64,000 bases of DNA from SBAX01 sp964646605 (GTDB lineage Bacteria; Planctomycetota; Phycisphaerae; UBA1845), in NCBI GenBank assembly GCA_964646605.1, contig CAZYEX010000006.1, positions 62,001 through 126,000 on the forward strand. Reading direction: 5' to 3'. Position numbers and translations under genes: made by a program. Below, piece by piece: positions 25,368-34,359 of this stretch; positions within the stretch are counted from its first letter, which is position 1; each line of letters starts with the position of its first letter. The notes beneath the pieces are model-generated. The model was given only the letters and a program-made list of their open reading frames with translations, searched no databases and had not been told where the DNA came from.

Positions 25368-26505
25368 GGTTCAACATCAGGAGGAGGCGCAGAGGCGCCT
25401 GGATCGTGCTTTCCGCGCGGCGCGGATGGCCCATGCCTACATTTTTCACGGGCCCGAGGGCGTGGGGAAGGAAACGTTGGCGCGGGGGTTGGCGCAGCGG
25501 CTTCTGTGCGCACACCAAGGCGACCGGTCGCGAGGGGACGTGCCTTCGGCGACGACGAGCCTCGCAGCGCCGCAGCACGGTTGCGGGTTGTGCGAGGACT
25601 GTCGCCTCGTCGCGGCGGATACGCATCCCGATTTGCACCTCATCTATCGTCAGTTGTATCGCGCGCATCCCGACCCGGACGTACGGAAGCGGCGGGGTTT
25701 CGAGCTAACCGTGGACGTGGTGCGCTATTTCGTGGTGGACAAAATCGCCTTGACGCCGCATCGCGGACGGGCCAAGGTGTTCATCATTCGCGGTGCGGAA
25801 GATATGACGCCGCAGGCCCAGAATGCACTGCTCAAGACGCTGGAGGAGCCGCCCGGCGCGGCGTTTCTGATTCTGCTGACGAGCACGCTGGACGGATTGC
25901 TTCCCACGGTGCGATCGCGATGCCAAGTCGTTCCTTTCGGGACGCTTCCGGCGGCTTATATCCGCGGGCGGCTGGCGGAGCTTCGACCGACGGCGGCATC
26001 GGACGAACTCGCATGGTGCAGCGCTACGTCGGGTGGAAGTCTGGGGCAAGCGGTCGTGTATGTCGATGACGGGTTGTTCGAACTCAACCGGCAAGTCATC
26101 GAACCGTTGGGGCGTATCCGTGAGTTGGATGCCCTGGCGACGGCAAAGGCATGGACGGAGCTTGCGGCGGGATTGGGAGAGCGGTACCGAAAGCGGGACC
26201 CGGAGATGACGGAGACGGAAGCGCTGCGGTCGGGGATCAGGTCGGTTCTGCGTCTGGCGGCGGACGGGTATGCGGAAGGTCTGCGGAGCGCTGTGGGGTC
26301 GTGGACGGTTGCAGAGGGGCGCGTGACGGCAACGCCGGATGTGGAAGGGGCGTCGAGGGCGATTCGGCGACTTGTGGAGGCCGAGCGACAACTGGACCTG
26401 AACGCGAATACGCAGCTTTGTTTGGAGACGTTGGCTTTCGATCTTGGCGAAATTGCTTCCGGACGTGGAGGCGTTGCTTCGCGATCCCGCGCGGTCACGG
26501 CGTAA
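25354..26505 (+). CDS. holB: DNA polymerase III clamp loader subunit delta'
   Basis: AAA+ clamp loader subunit, 383 residues. P-loop-like GPEGVGKETLARGLAQRLLC, a zinc module (Cys52 and CGLCEDC), VFIIRGAEDMTPQAQNALLKTLEEPPG (the sensor and SRC-proximal region) and RSRCQVVPFG. The lengthened C-terminal domain is typical of delta' rather than tau. It starts with GTG within the end of tmk. It would load the beta clamp for the replicative polymerase and the DnaE2 mutasome alike. Confidence 0.9.
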   Translation: MPCAEVQHQEEAQRRLDRAFRAARMAHAYIFHGPEGVGKETLARGLAQRLLCAHQGDRSRGDVPSATTSLAAPQHGCGLCEDCRLVAADTHPDLHLIYRQLYRAHPDPDVRKRRGFELTVDVVRYFVVDKIALTPHRGRAKVFIIRGAEDMTPQAQNALLKTLEEPPGAAFLILLTSTLDGLLPTVRSRCQVVPFGTLPAAYIRGRLAELRPTAASDELAWCSATSGGSLGQAVVYVDDGLFELNRQVIEPLGRIRELDALATAKAWTELAAGLGERYRKRDPEMTETEALRSGIRSVLRLAADGYAEGLRSAVGSWTVAEGRVTATPDVEGASRAIRRLVEAERQLDLNANTQLCLETLAFDLGEIASGRGGVASRSRAVTA

Positions 26506-26514
26506 GGATAGGTT

Positions 26515-27822
26515 ATGTTAGCCGCAAGTACATCTGACCGAATGCGAAGAGACCTGTTCGTGGCGCTTTCTTGCGCGGCGTTGGGGATCGTGGGGACGAC
26601 GAGGGCTGCCGACCGCCCCACCGCTTTGCTGCTTACCGGCGCGCGGGTGCTGGACCCGGCGGCCGGGGAACCGCGCGACGGCTTGCAGATTCTCATCGAG
26701 GGCGGGCGTATCACCGACGTTTCACCCGCGCCGGGCGGAGCGGGCCAGGCGGAGCGCGTCGATCTGAAGGGGCTGACGGTCCTGCCCGGGTTGATCGATC
26801 TGCACTCGCATCTGTTGCTTCACCCCTACAACGAGACCGCCTGGGACGATCAGGTGCTGCGTGAGTCGTTGGAACTTCGGACCATCCGCGCCGTCGTATC
26901 GGCGAAAACGACGCTGGCGGCCGGGTTCACGACGTTGCGGGACCTGGGGACGGAGGGGGCGGGGTTCGCGGACGTGGCTCTGCGCGATGCGATTGCGCAG
27001 GGGATCATCGAAGGGCCACGGATTTTCGCCACCACCCGGGCGATCGTGGCCAGCGGGTGCTATGGGCCGAGCGGGTTCGATCCGCGTTGGGATGTTCCCA
27101 AAGGGGCGCAGGTGGCCGACGGCGTGGACGGGGTGCGTCGCGCGGTGCGGGAACAAATCGCCGCGGGCGCGGATTGGATCAAGGTCTATGCCGATTACCG
27201 TCGCCGGCCCGAAGCCGCGGCGACGGCGACGTTTTCGCAGGAAGAGTTGGATGCCCTGGTAGCGGAGGCGCGGAGCGCGCGGGTTCCCGTCGCGGCGCAC
27301 GCGTTCACGGAGGAGGCGATCCGGCGGGCGGTGCTGGCCGGGGTTTCCACGATCGAACACGGGTTCAACGCCACCGAGGAAGTGTTGGCTTTGATGCGGG
27401 ATCGCGGTGTGGTGTTGTGTCCGACGCTGGCTGCCGCCGATGCCATGGCGCGGTACCGGGGATGGAAACCAGGTATGCCCGACGATCCTCAAGTGCGGGA
27501 GACCAAGGAGATGTTCGCGAGGGCGCTTCGCGTCGGAGTAACCATCGCCTGCGGGAGCGACGTGGGGGTCTTTCCGCACGGTGAGAACGTGCGAGAGTTG
27601 GAACTGATGACGGCCTATGGGATGCCACGGCTGGAGGTTCTGCGGGCCGCGACGGTGACGGCCGCCAAGGTACTTGATCGGTCGGCTGACCTGGGTCGGG
27701 TCGCATCGGGGGCGGTCGCAGATTTGATCGTCGTTCGCGGGAATCCGTTGGAAAGCTGGGATTCCCTCCGTGCTCCGATCGTGGTTGTCAAAGAGGGCCG
27801 GATCGTCGTCGATCGACGATGA
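26515..27822 (+). CDS. Exported metal-dependent amidohydrolase
   Basis: A 435-residue TIM-barrel amidohydrolase with an N-terminal signal peptide (RRDLFVALSCAALGIVGTTR, cleavage near RAAD). Metal site: HSH at ~97-99 in LIDLHSHLL, Lys in DWIKVYADY, His in VAAHAFTEEA and IEHGF, and Asp in ACGSDVGVFPHG. C-terminus returns to the small beta-sandwich (VADLIVVRGNPL). The closest named relatives are imidazolonepropionase-like and Xaa-Pro dipeptidase-like amidohydrolases acting outside the cytoplasm. It starts nine bases after holB with AAGGATAGG upstream. Substrate unknown. Confidence 0.85.
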   Translation: MLAASTSDRMRRDLFVALSCAALGIVGTTRAADRPTALLLTGARVLDPAAGEPRDGLQILIEGGRITDVSPAPGGAGQAERVDLKGLTVLPGLIDLHSHLLLHPYNETAWDDQVLRESLELRTIRAVVSAKTTLAAGFTTLRDLGTEGAGFADVALRDAIAQGIIEGPRIFATTRAIVASGCYGPSGFDPRWDVPKGAQVADGVDGVRRAVREQIAAGADWIKVYADYRRRPEAAATATFSQEELDALVAEARSARVPVAAHAFTEEAIRRAVLAGVSTIEHGFNATEEVLALMRDRGVVLCPTLAAADAMARYRGWKPGMPDDPQVRETKEMFARALRVGVTIACGSDVGVFPHGENVRELELMTAYGMPRLEVLRAATVTAAKVLDRSADLGRVASGAVADLIVVRGNPLESWDSLRAPIVVVKEGRIVVDRR

Positions 27823-27871
27823 AGCGCGGTCGCCGCTTGATCGGGGGACTTGGTCGGTCGAGGATAAGGTC

Positions 27872-29548
27872 ATGATCGCATGTGAGGCCGCTGAGTTCCG
27901 CATCCTATCCAAACTCCTCCAGGAGGGGACGCTGACGCATGCCGGACTTGTTTCGTTGCGCCGGGAGTCAGAAATCAGCGGGCTGCCGTTGGTGGAAGTG
28001 CTGCAATCGAACGATCTGTTCAGCGAGGCCGCCGTCGCCCAAGTCTACGCGGAGATGACCGGTCTGCGGTTCCTCGATCTCACCCGTCGCCCGCCGACGC
28101 GGGCGTGGGTGCTCACGCTTCCGGAAAACATCGCCCGTCGCAAGAACTGTCTGATTTTCGGGGAGGTGGGTTCGGACCTGGTGGCGGTGGTGGCGGATCC
28201 GACCGATCCCTCGGTGCAGACGGCGATCCAGTCGCGCTTCGAGAGACCGATCCAGTATGTGATCAGCCCTCGCTACCAGATTCTGGAAGTGATCCAGGAG
28301 ATTTACGGAACGGCTCGGGCCCAAGGCGCTCGCATGACGAGCGTAGCGCCGGTGGCGACGTCCGTGGCCACGGCGACGGCGTCGGGACTGAACATGGTGG
28401 AAGTGCTGGACAGCATCGTGGATGAGGCCGTGGATCGGCGGGCGAGCGACATTCACGTGGAGCCGGAGGACGACCGGTTGCGGATTCGCCTGCGGATCGA
28501 CGGGCGGATGATCGAGGCCCGGGCCTATCCGTTGGATGCGGCCCAGTCCCTGACCTCGCGCATCAAAGTGCTGACCAATTTGGACATCACCGAACGTCGC
28601 AAACCGCAGGATGGGCGGTTCACCAAGCGGAGCTTCGATCAGGACATCGACATTCGTGTGGCCATCATTCCCACGGCCCGCGGCGAACGCGTCACCCTGC
28701 GACTCTTGTCTCAGGACCGCAGCCAGTTGACGCTCGAGACGCTGGGCATGAGCCTGGAAATGCGCCAGGCGTTCGAGCGGCTGATCCACCGACCCTACGG
28801 AATCATCCTGCTCACCGGGCCGACGGGAAGCGGAAAAACCACCACTCTGTATGTCGCCCTGCAACGGATCAACACGGTGGATCGGCATATCATCACCATC
28901 GAAGACCCGGTGGAATACCACATTCCGGGGGTCAACCAGGTAGCCGTCGATGCCGAATTTGGGGTGTCGTTTTCGCACGCCCTGCGAAGTATTTTACGTC
29001 ACGACCCGGACGTCATCATGGTGGGGGAAATCCGCGACGAAGAGACGGCGCATCTGGCGTTGGAGGCGTCTCTTACGGGTCACCTGGTTTTTGCGACCCT
29101 GCACACCAACTCGGCGGTGGGAGCGGTGACTCGACTGCTGGACATGGGCTGCGAGCCGTACCTTTTGGCCAGTGCGATCATCGGGGTGATGGCGCAACGC
29201 CTGGTCCGCAAGATATGCACCAACTGCAAGCGCGGTTACGAGCCCGGCGAGGCGGAATGCCGGATCATGGGCATCCCCCGCGAGCGAACGGGGGTGCAGA
29301 TTTTCCGGGGCGGGGGCTGCTCGCGTTGCCTACGAACCGGGTACTATGACCGGGTGGGGGTCTTCGAGTTCGTGCCCTTCGATACCGGTTTGGCGGCCCT
29401 CGTGACCGAAAAAGCAACCACGGACATCCTCCAGCGTCATGCCGCGGAGCACGGGGCGATTACCCTGCGCGACGACTCCATCACTAAGGTCCGTGAAGGG
29501 TTGACGACACTCGAAGAAGCGCTCCGCGTCACCGTGTATAGCGAATAG
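27872..29548 (+). CDS. Type II secretion/type IV pilus assembly ATPase (GspE/PilB)
   Basis: A 558-residue hexameric ATPase that powers pseudopilus or pilus assembly from the cytoplasmic face. N-terminal GspE-type domain, then Walker A GPTGSGKTTT (~316-325), the Asp box IITIEDPVEY, Walker B DPDVIMVGEIRDEETA and the His box LVFATLHTNSA. A four-Cys zinc module is present (ICTNCKRG and GCSRCLRTG). ATG 27872 was chosen over 27770, which lies in the previous gene; AGGATAAGG precedes it. No other secretion or pilus gene is nearby, so the assembly it serves is elsewhere. Confidence 0.93.
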   Translation: MIACEAAEFRILSKLLQEGTLTHAGLVSLRRESEISGLPLVEVLQSNDLFSEAAVAQVYAEMTGLRFLDLTRRPPTRAWVLTLPENIARRKNCLIFGEVGSDLVAVVADPTDPSVQTAIQSRFERPIQYVISPRYQILEVIQEIYGTARAQGARMTSVAPVATSVATATASGLNMVEVLDSIVDEAVDRRASDIHVEPEDDRLRIRLRIDGRMIEARAYPLDAAQSLTSRIKVLTNLDITERRKPQDGRFTKRSFDQDIDIRVAIIPTARGERVTLRLLSQDRSQLTLETLGMSLEMRQAFERLIHRPYGIILLTGPTGSGKTTTLYVALQRINTVDRHIITIEDPVEYHIPGVNQVAVDAEFGVSFSHALRSILRHDPDVIMVGEIRDEETAHLALEASLTGHLVFATLHTNSAVGAVTRLLDMGCEPYLLASAIIGVMAQRLVRKICTNCKRGYEPGEAECRIMGIPRERTGVQIFRGGGCSRCLRTGYYDRVGVFEFVPFDTGLAALVTEKATTDILQRHAAEHGAITLRDDSITKVREGLTTLEEALRVTVYSE

Positions 29549-29978
29549 CCCTCATCCTGCGACGCGCGTCTCATGGCAAGAAACCCGCCCAATGTGTCCG
29601 CCACAGCGACGGTTTTCAGTGTTGCTTGTGCATTTGTATGGTAACGGTGGCGCAGTTTATCCTTCCCCCTCGAATGGCGTGACTGAGAACGAGTGATTGG
29701 CTCCCCTCGAATGGGGGCGATGGCGATCCAAAATGGGCGCGGACTGGGGCTCTTTGAGGGGATTGGATGGGGTGTCGCCGCCGGTTTCTACCCTTAATTT
29801 GGAATTTCCCAAAAATAGACTTGCAATGCAGCGCCGTCCTGCATAGGTTGTGCCCTCTGTAGGGAGGAAATGTATCTATGTCCCATGGCGCGGCGGACGC
29901 GCAGTGCGTCTCATCGGGCGTTGAACCTCCCAACACCTGACGGATGCATACGAGTACGTAACGAAAGGAGAACATACT
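29549..29978. other. 430-bp intergenic region before the zinc-finger gene
   Basis: No convincing gene. It has an AT-richer core (about 29790-29830) with the quasi-palindrome TTTGGAATTTCCCAAA (29799-29814) followed by TTGCAA at 29821, a plausible operator/promoter area. It ends with a strong ribosome site AAAGGAG before the ATG at 29979. Confidence 0.5.
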
Positions 29979-30620
29979 ATGGCACCGGGGTCGTTCAAAT
30001 GTTCCAAATGTGAGCGTACGTTTTCGATGGCCGCGCACCTGGCTCGGCATCAGAACACCATCCACAACGCGGGCGGGAAGCGCAAACCGGGTCGGAAGTC
30101 GAAGATGAAACGTCGTCCCGGTCGACCCGCTGGGCCAGGTCGCCCGGCGAAGCGTCGAGTGGGACGCCCGCGTGGGAGTCTGGGCGCGGCGGCCATGAGC
30201 CGCGGGTTGGGCGGCGACGGGGCCATGCGTTTGTTGGGGCACATGCAAGGCTATTTCGCGCAACTCAATGCCCGCCGCGCGGCGCTGGATACGCAGATCG
30301 CCGGGATCGAGAGCGCCATCGGCTCGATGGGCGGGAAGTTGCGGGCAAGCGCTTCGGGCTTGGGCGGAAAACGCCGCGGAAGGCCGCCCTTGACGGCGGC
30401 GTCGGCGAGCGGTCGAGGCGCACGGCCTGGGTCGCTTCGTGACAGCATCGTTCGCGTGCTTCGCCAGCGGGGTTCGGCGCTGAGCCCTAAGGAGATCGCG
30501 GCGAGCGTGGTCAAGGCGGGATACAAGTCGAAGTCCAGCGATCTGGCGCGGGCGGTGAACAACACGCTTCCGAAAGTCGCGGGAATCCGGAAGATCGGTC
30601 GCGGGCTCTACAGCGCGTAG
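29979..30620 (+). CDS. C2H2 zinc finger / AT-hook / HARE-type winged-helix protein
   Basis: A 213-residue basic protein. Residues 6-30 are a classical C2H2 finger (FKCSKCERTF, then HLARHQNTIH: C-x2-C-x12-H-x4-H). It is followed by GRP-type AT-hook motifs (KPGRKSK, RRPGRPAGPGRPAK, RRVGRPRGS), a short helical stretch with the pattern of a coiled coil (about 84-115), another hook (KRRGRPPLT) and a C-terminal winged helix of the HARE/HB1 type (SLRDSIVRVLRQRGSALSPK to RKIGRGLYSA). This points to a DNA-binding chromosome-organising or regulatory protein. It is a single-gene unit with a strong ribosome site and is probably well expressed. Confidence 0.82.
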   Translation: MAPGSFKCSKCERTFSMAAHLARHQNTIHNAGGKRKPGRKSKMKRRPGRPAGPGRPAKRRVGRPRGSLGAAAMSRGLGGDGAMRLLGHMQGYFAQLNARRAALDTQIAGIESAIGSMGGKLRASASGLGGKRRGRPPLTAASASGRGARPGSLRDSIVRVLRQRGSALSPKEIAASVVKAGYKSKSSDLARAVNNTLPKVAGIRKIGRGLYSA

Positions 30621-30657
30621 GGACCGCGGCACGGCGCCTGGGGGCAGCCGGTGGCGA

Positions 30658-31566
30658 ATGTCCGATGACGAATTGGAGTTCGTAGACTGGCTGACGCGGC
30701 AGGCTCGTGAGCATCGGGACATGGTGCTCGGGCTGGGCGACGACATGGGCGTCGTTCGATGGTCCGGCGGGCGAGTGTTGATCTCGTCCGACATGTTGCT
30801 GGACGGCGTACATTTTGAGACCGGACGGCATTCGTATGCGCAAATCGGGCGGAAAGCCCTGGCGTGCGGTCTGAGCGACTGCGCCGCGATGGCGGTCCGT
30901 CCGGTGGCGGCCACGGTATCGGTTGCTTTGCCCCGCGGGATGTCGCTGTCCGACGCCCAGGCGATGTACGGCGGCATTTTTGCGCTGGCGGAAGAATTTG
31001 AGGTAGCCGTCGCGGGCGGGGACACGACGCGATGGGACCACCCCCTGGCCGTCGATCTGGCGATCGTCGCGGCGCCGTTTGACGGGATTGAACCGGTCAC
31101 CCGCTCCGGGGCGCGGGCGGGCGACCGGTTGTTCGTTACCGGCCCCCTGGGCGGCAGTATCCTCGGACATCACACGGCGTTCATTCCGCGCGTGCGCGAG
31201 GCGCAGACGATCGCCCGGGCCTTGGGGAACCGGTTGCACGCGATGATGGACATTAGTGACGGGCTTTCCCTCGATTTGTGGAGAATGTGCCAGGCCTCGG
31301 GCGCCGGGGCCGTGCTCGATGAACGCCAACTGCAAGCAGTTTTGAGCGACGATGCCCAACGACTCGCCCGGGAGGACGGGCGTTCGGCGCTGGAACACGC
31401 TCTCGGCGATGGGGAGGACTATGAGCTTCTTCTGGCCGTCGAAGGCGACGCCCCGCAGGCCGACGTTCCGCTCTTTTACGTGGGAACGGTCACGGCGCGC
31501 GGGTTGGAAATGCGCGATGCACACGGCGTCGTCACGCCGCTGAGTCCTCGTGGGTTTGTACATTAG
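30658..31566 (+). CDS. thiL: Thiamine-monophosphate kinase
   Basis: Phosphorylates thiamine monophosphate to the active cofactor, thiamine diphosphate. The 302 residues show the AIR-synthase-like fold: GLGDDMGVVRW, LISSDMLLDGVHF, GDTTRWDHPLAVDLAIV and the ATP/Mg site MMDISDGLSLDL. It is a little shorter than E. coli ThiL (325). The ATG follows the zinc-finger stop by 37 bases. Its last codons overlap the possible tsaE GTG start, beginning a compact run of seven genes to 36206. Confidence 0.9.
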   Translation: MSDDELEFVDWLTRQAREHRDMVLGLGDDMGVVRWSGGRVLISSDMLLDGVHFETGRHSYAQIGRKALACGLSDCAAMAVRPVAATVSVALPRGMSLSDAQAMYGGIFALAEEFEVAVAGGDTTRWDHPLAVDLAIVAAPFDGIEPVTRSGARAGDRLFVTGPLGGSILGHHTAFIPRVREAQTIARALGNRLHAMMDISDGLSLDLWRMCQASGAGAVLDERQLQAVLSDDAQRLAREDGRSALEHALGDGEDYELLLAVEGDAPQADVPLFYVGTVTARGLEMRDAHGVVTPLSPRGFVH

Positions 31567-32077
31567 TCGCCAGGTCCGAGGGAGTCCGTTGCCTGCCACG
31601 ATTCACATCGGCCACTGGGAAACGAGTTCGCCGGCATTGACATTGGATTGGGGGGCGGCGTTGGGGCGGGTGATGCCGGGCGGGCTGACCGTCGCGTTGG
31701 TCGGTCCGTTGGGTGCGGGGAAGACGCAGCTCGTGAAGGGCATCGCGGCGGGCAACGGCGTCGGCGATCCACGCGAGGTTACCAGTCCGACGTTCACGCT
31801 GATCCATGAATACCACGGTCGGGTCAAACTCTACCACATCGACGCCTACCGGCTGAGAGGTCCGCCGGAGCTGACGGCACTGGGTTTTGAGGAAATGGTG
31901 GACCCCCAGACCGTGGTGGTCGTGGAGTGGGCCGACCGCGTGCGCGGGGTCCTTCCCACCGACGCTTTGTGGATCGAGATCGACGCGGTTGGAGAGACCG
32001 CGCGGCGTATCACCGTACAGGCGGGCGGTCCGTTGGCGAGTCGTTGCCTCGCGGCGCTACGCGAAGCGCCTGTTTGA
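31550..32077 (+). CDS. tsaE: tRNA t6A37 biosynthesis ATPase TsaE
   Basis: Small P-loop ATPase that assists TsaB/TsaD in making threonylcarbamoyl-A37 in ANN-decoding tRNAs. Walker A LVGPLGAGKTQLVKGIA, then SPTFTLIHEYHG and LYHIDAYRLRG, the conserved TsaE blocks, and VVVEWADRV. Up to 175 residues from a GTG at 31550, or ~162 from a TTG at 31589 that has GAGGGAG at a better distance; the shorter form fits the family length well. The rest of the t6A pathway is not in the window. Confidence 0.9.
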   Translation: MGLYISRQVRGSPLPATIHIGHWETSSPALTLDWGAALGRVMPGGLTVALVGPLGAGKTQLVKGIAAGNGVGDPREVTSPTFTLIHEYHGRVKLYHIDAYRLRGPPELTALGFEEMVDPQTVVVVEWADRVRGVLPTDALWIEIDAVGETARRITVQAGGPLASRCLAALREAPV

Positions 32078-32174
32078 CGCACCCCCGAACCGTTCCTACT
32101 CTCCCACTCCACAGACCGGCCGGGGTGGGTTTGCGCGGGCAATCCCACGGCGGTCGTTTCGGTGAGGTGTCCTC

Positions 32175-32906
32175 TTGCCCCGACCGTTCGGCAGACGATT
32201 CAACGAGCTGCGACCCGTGGAGATCATCCGCGGCTATACACAGAACGCCGCGGGTTCGGTGTTGATCCGCGCGGGACGTACGTGGGTGCTTTGTACGGCC
32301 TGTTGGGAGTCCGGCGTGCCCAAGTGGAAGGTCGGCCAGGGCGGCGGATGGGTGACGGCCGAGTATGACATGCTGCCCGGCGCCACCGGAGAGCGCAGAA
32401 AGCGGAATCGGACCAGCGTGGACGGGCGTTCGCAGGAGATTCAGCGCCTCATTGGACGATCCCTGCGGGCAGTGGTGGACTTGGATCGACTGGGCGAAAA
32501 CTCGATCCTCGTGGACTGTGACGTTCTCCAAGCCGACGGAGGGACGAGAACGGCGGCCATCACCGGTGCGTATGTGGCCGTCTGCGATGCCGTGCGCAAG
32601 GCCATCCGGGACAGAGTCATCGCACGATCTCCCATCCACGATTCGGTGGCGGCGGTGAGTGTGGGCAAGGTCGGGGGGCGCATGTTGTTGGACCTGGACT
32701 ATGCAGAGGACGTGGAGGCCGAGGTGGATATGAACGTGGTCATGACCGGCGCGGGGCGGTTCATCGAGGTGCAAGGCACGGGCGAAAAGTCCACCTTCGT
32801 TCGGGGCGAGCTGGATCGCATGTTGGGACTCGCGTCGCGCGGAATCCGGCAACTCGTGGGGGCTCAAGAGAAGGCACTCCGCAAGCGGTTGGGCAAGAAT
32901 GAGTGA
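32175..32906 (+). CDS. rph: Ribonuclease PH
   Basis: Phosphorolytic 3'-5' exoribonuclease that trims tRNA 3' ends. The 243 residues cover the whole family length with AEYDMLPGATGERRKRNR (substrate loop), SLRAVVDLDRLGENSILVDC and DLDYAEDVEAEVDMNVVMT (active-site Asp). The start is TTG at 32175 with GGTGAGG about 8 bases upstream, giving MPRPFGRRFNELRPV, which matches the usual N-terminus. The end overlaps the following lipoprotein gene by eight bases. Confidence 0.93.
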   Translation: MPRPFGRRFNELRPVEIIRGYTQNAAGSVLIRAGRTWVLCTACWESGVPKWKVGQGGGWVTAEYDMLPGATGERRKRNRTSVDGRSQEIQRLIGRSLRAVVDLDRLGENSILVDCDVLQADGGTRTAAITGAYVAVCDAVRKAIRDRVIARSPIHDSVAAVSVGKVGGRMLLDLDYAEDVEAEVDMNVVMTGAGRFIEVQGTGEKSTFVRGELDRMLGLASRGIRQLVGAQEKALRKRLGKNE

Positions 32907-33729
32907 GGCGAGGGACGTTCTGGACATGCCGCATCATCGGCGTTGGGGGATCGCGGTCGGCGTTCTCCTTTGCGCTGCGTCGGGTTGCGCCAGCCACGTA
33001 CCCACCGGCGCATCACGGGCCGGTCGAGGCGTTCCCTGGACCATCCTATGTTTGGAACTTGAGGGTCCGGAGCGGGCCGCACGAATCACGCAGTTTGCCG
33101 AGACGCTACGCCGCACGCCGGGGATTCGCGCCGGCGATGTTTTCACGCGGGATGAGTCCGACGGTTTCGTTCGCCTGTATTACGGAACCTATTATCGCAA
33201 GATGGACACCCAAACGCGCAAGCGGACCCTCCCCGCGCAGCTCCAGAGCGACGTAGAGCTGGTGAAGCAACTGGGGGACGACTCCGGCCGGCGCTACTTC
33301 GTGCGGGCGATGATGGTCCCCATGCCCCAAGCCGAAGCGGGCAATCCGTCGTGGAACCTGGCCGCGCAGCGTGCGGCGTATTCGCTGCAAGTGGCGGTGT
33401 TCGAGCCGAGCAACGACTTTTGGGAATGCAAGCAGGCCGCGGGGGAATACTGTGCGTATCTGCGAAAAAAAGGGTATGAGGCCTATTACCACCACTCCTC
33501 GGCATCGAGCGCCGTGACCGTGGGTTTGTTCGGTCCCGACGCGGTGATTGGGCAGCCTCAGGGACTCCCGCGGTACAGTGCCGCTGTTCTGGCACTACAG
33601 GATGACGAACTCCTCAAGTACAACCGACTGAACGGGGCCATCTACTACACGCGCGACGAGAAAGCGAACCGCGTCGCCATGCCCTCTCGACTGGTGGAGA
33701 TTCCGCAGCGTCCGGCGGGCGGACCATGA
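32899..33729 (+). CDS. Putative lipoprotein of unknown function
   Basis: A 276-residue protein with a hydrophobic N-terminus ending in a lipobox (VLLCAASGC), so probably a lipid-modified membrane protein. The body has alternating beta/alpha features with two halves (WTILCLELEGPERAARITQF and YSLQVAVFEPSNDFWECKQA) that resemble tandem SPOR-like folds, each with a strand, a helix carrying an AAEYCAYLRKKGYEAYYH-like pattern and a strand. That would fit peptidoglycan binding, but the similarity is weak. It lies between rph and rdgB with overlaps on both sides. Confidence 0.7.
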   Translation: MSEARDVLDMPHHRRWGIAVGVLLCAASGCASHVPTGASRAGRGVPWTILCLELEGPERAARITQFAETLRRTPGIRAGDVFTRDESDGFVRLYYGTYYRKMDTQTRKRTLPAQLQSDVELVKQLGDDSGRRYFVRAMMVPMPQAEAGNPSWNLAAQRAAYSLQVAVFEPSNDFWECKQAAGEYCAYLRKKGYEAYYHHSSASSAVTVGLFGPDAVIGQPQGLPRYSAAVLALQDDELLKYNRLNGAIYYTRDEKANRVAMPSRLVEIPQRPAGGP

Positions 33730-34346
33730 GCGGTCGAACCCCACTGCTGCTCGCCACGCGAAACCGCGGCAAGGTCCGCGAGGTTCTTTCGGTCCTCGCC
33801 GGGCTTCCCGTGGAGTTCATCACCCTGGAGGCATTTCCCGACGTTGCGGAACCGGTCGAGGAGGCAGACACCTTCGAGGGCAACGCGGCGCATAAGGCCG
33901 TGGAATATGCGCGGGCCACGGGACTCTGGAGTTTGGCCGATGATTCGGGATTAGAAGTCGATGCCCTGGGGGGGGCTCCGGGCGTCCACTCGGCACGTTA
34001 CGCCGGACGGCAGGGCGACGACGCGGCCAACAATGCAAGACTTGTCGCAGAGCTGACCCGCGTAGGGAAGGAGTTGCGTAGCGCCCGATTTCGGTGCGTC
34101 GTGGCGTTGGCGGATCGGTCGGGCGTACTGGCCACAGGGTGCGGCGTGTTCGAGGGCGTCATCGTCGATGAGCCCAAGGGCGTGAACGGCTTCGGGTATG
34201 ATCCCCATTTTTTTGTGCCGCAGTTCGGAATGACCTCGGCCCAGATGCCGGCGGAACTGAAAAACGCGGTGAGTCATCGGGCCCAGGCGCTCCAGGCCAT
34301 TCGACCGCAGATTATTCGGCTCTTGACTCCGTCGCCCACTCGCTAA
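33726..34346 (+). CDS. rdgB: XTP/dITP diphosphatase (RdgB/HAM1 family)
   Basis: Removes non-canonical purine nucleotides (dITP, XTP) by hydrolysis to monophosphates. The 206 residues include the entry motif LLATRNRGKVREV, the substrate loop DTFEGNAAHKAVEYA, ADDSGLEVDALGGAPGVHSARYAG and GFGYDPHFFVP, then SHRAQAL. All the residues expected for activity are visible. Overlaps the lipoprotein stop (ATGA); the pairing of rph and rdgB is frequent in bacteria. Confidence 0.94.
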   Translation: MSGRTPLLLATRNRGKVREVLSVLAGLPVEFITLEAFPDVAEPVEEADTFEGNAAHKAVEYARATGLWSLADDSGLEVDALGGAPGVHSARYAGRQGDDAANNARLVAELTRVGKELRSARFRCVVALADRSGVLATGCGVFEGVIVDEPKGVNGFGYDPHFFVPQFGMTSAQMPAELKNAVSHRAQALQAIRPQIIRLLTPSPTR

Positions 34347-34359
34347 ACGATCGCCGGAA

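Noticed and set aside
29878..29940. A 20-codon frame after AGGGAGGAA upstream of the zinc-finger gene
   Set aside because: Short, with no hydrophobic or domain character; it could be a leader peptide but nothing supports it.
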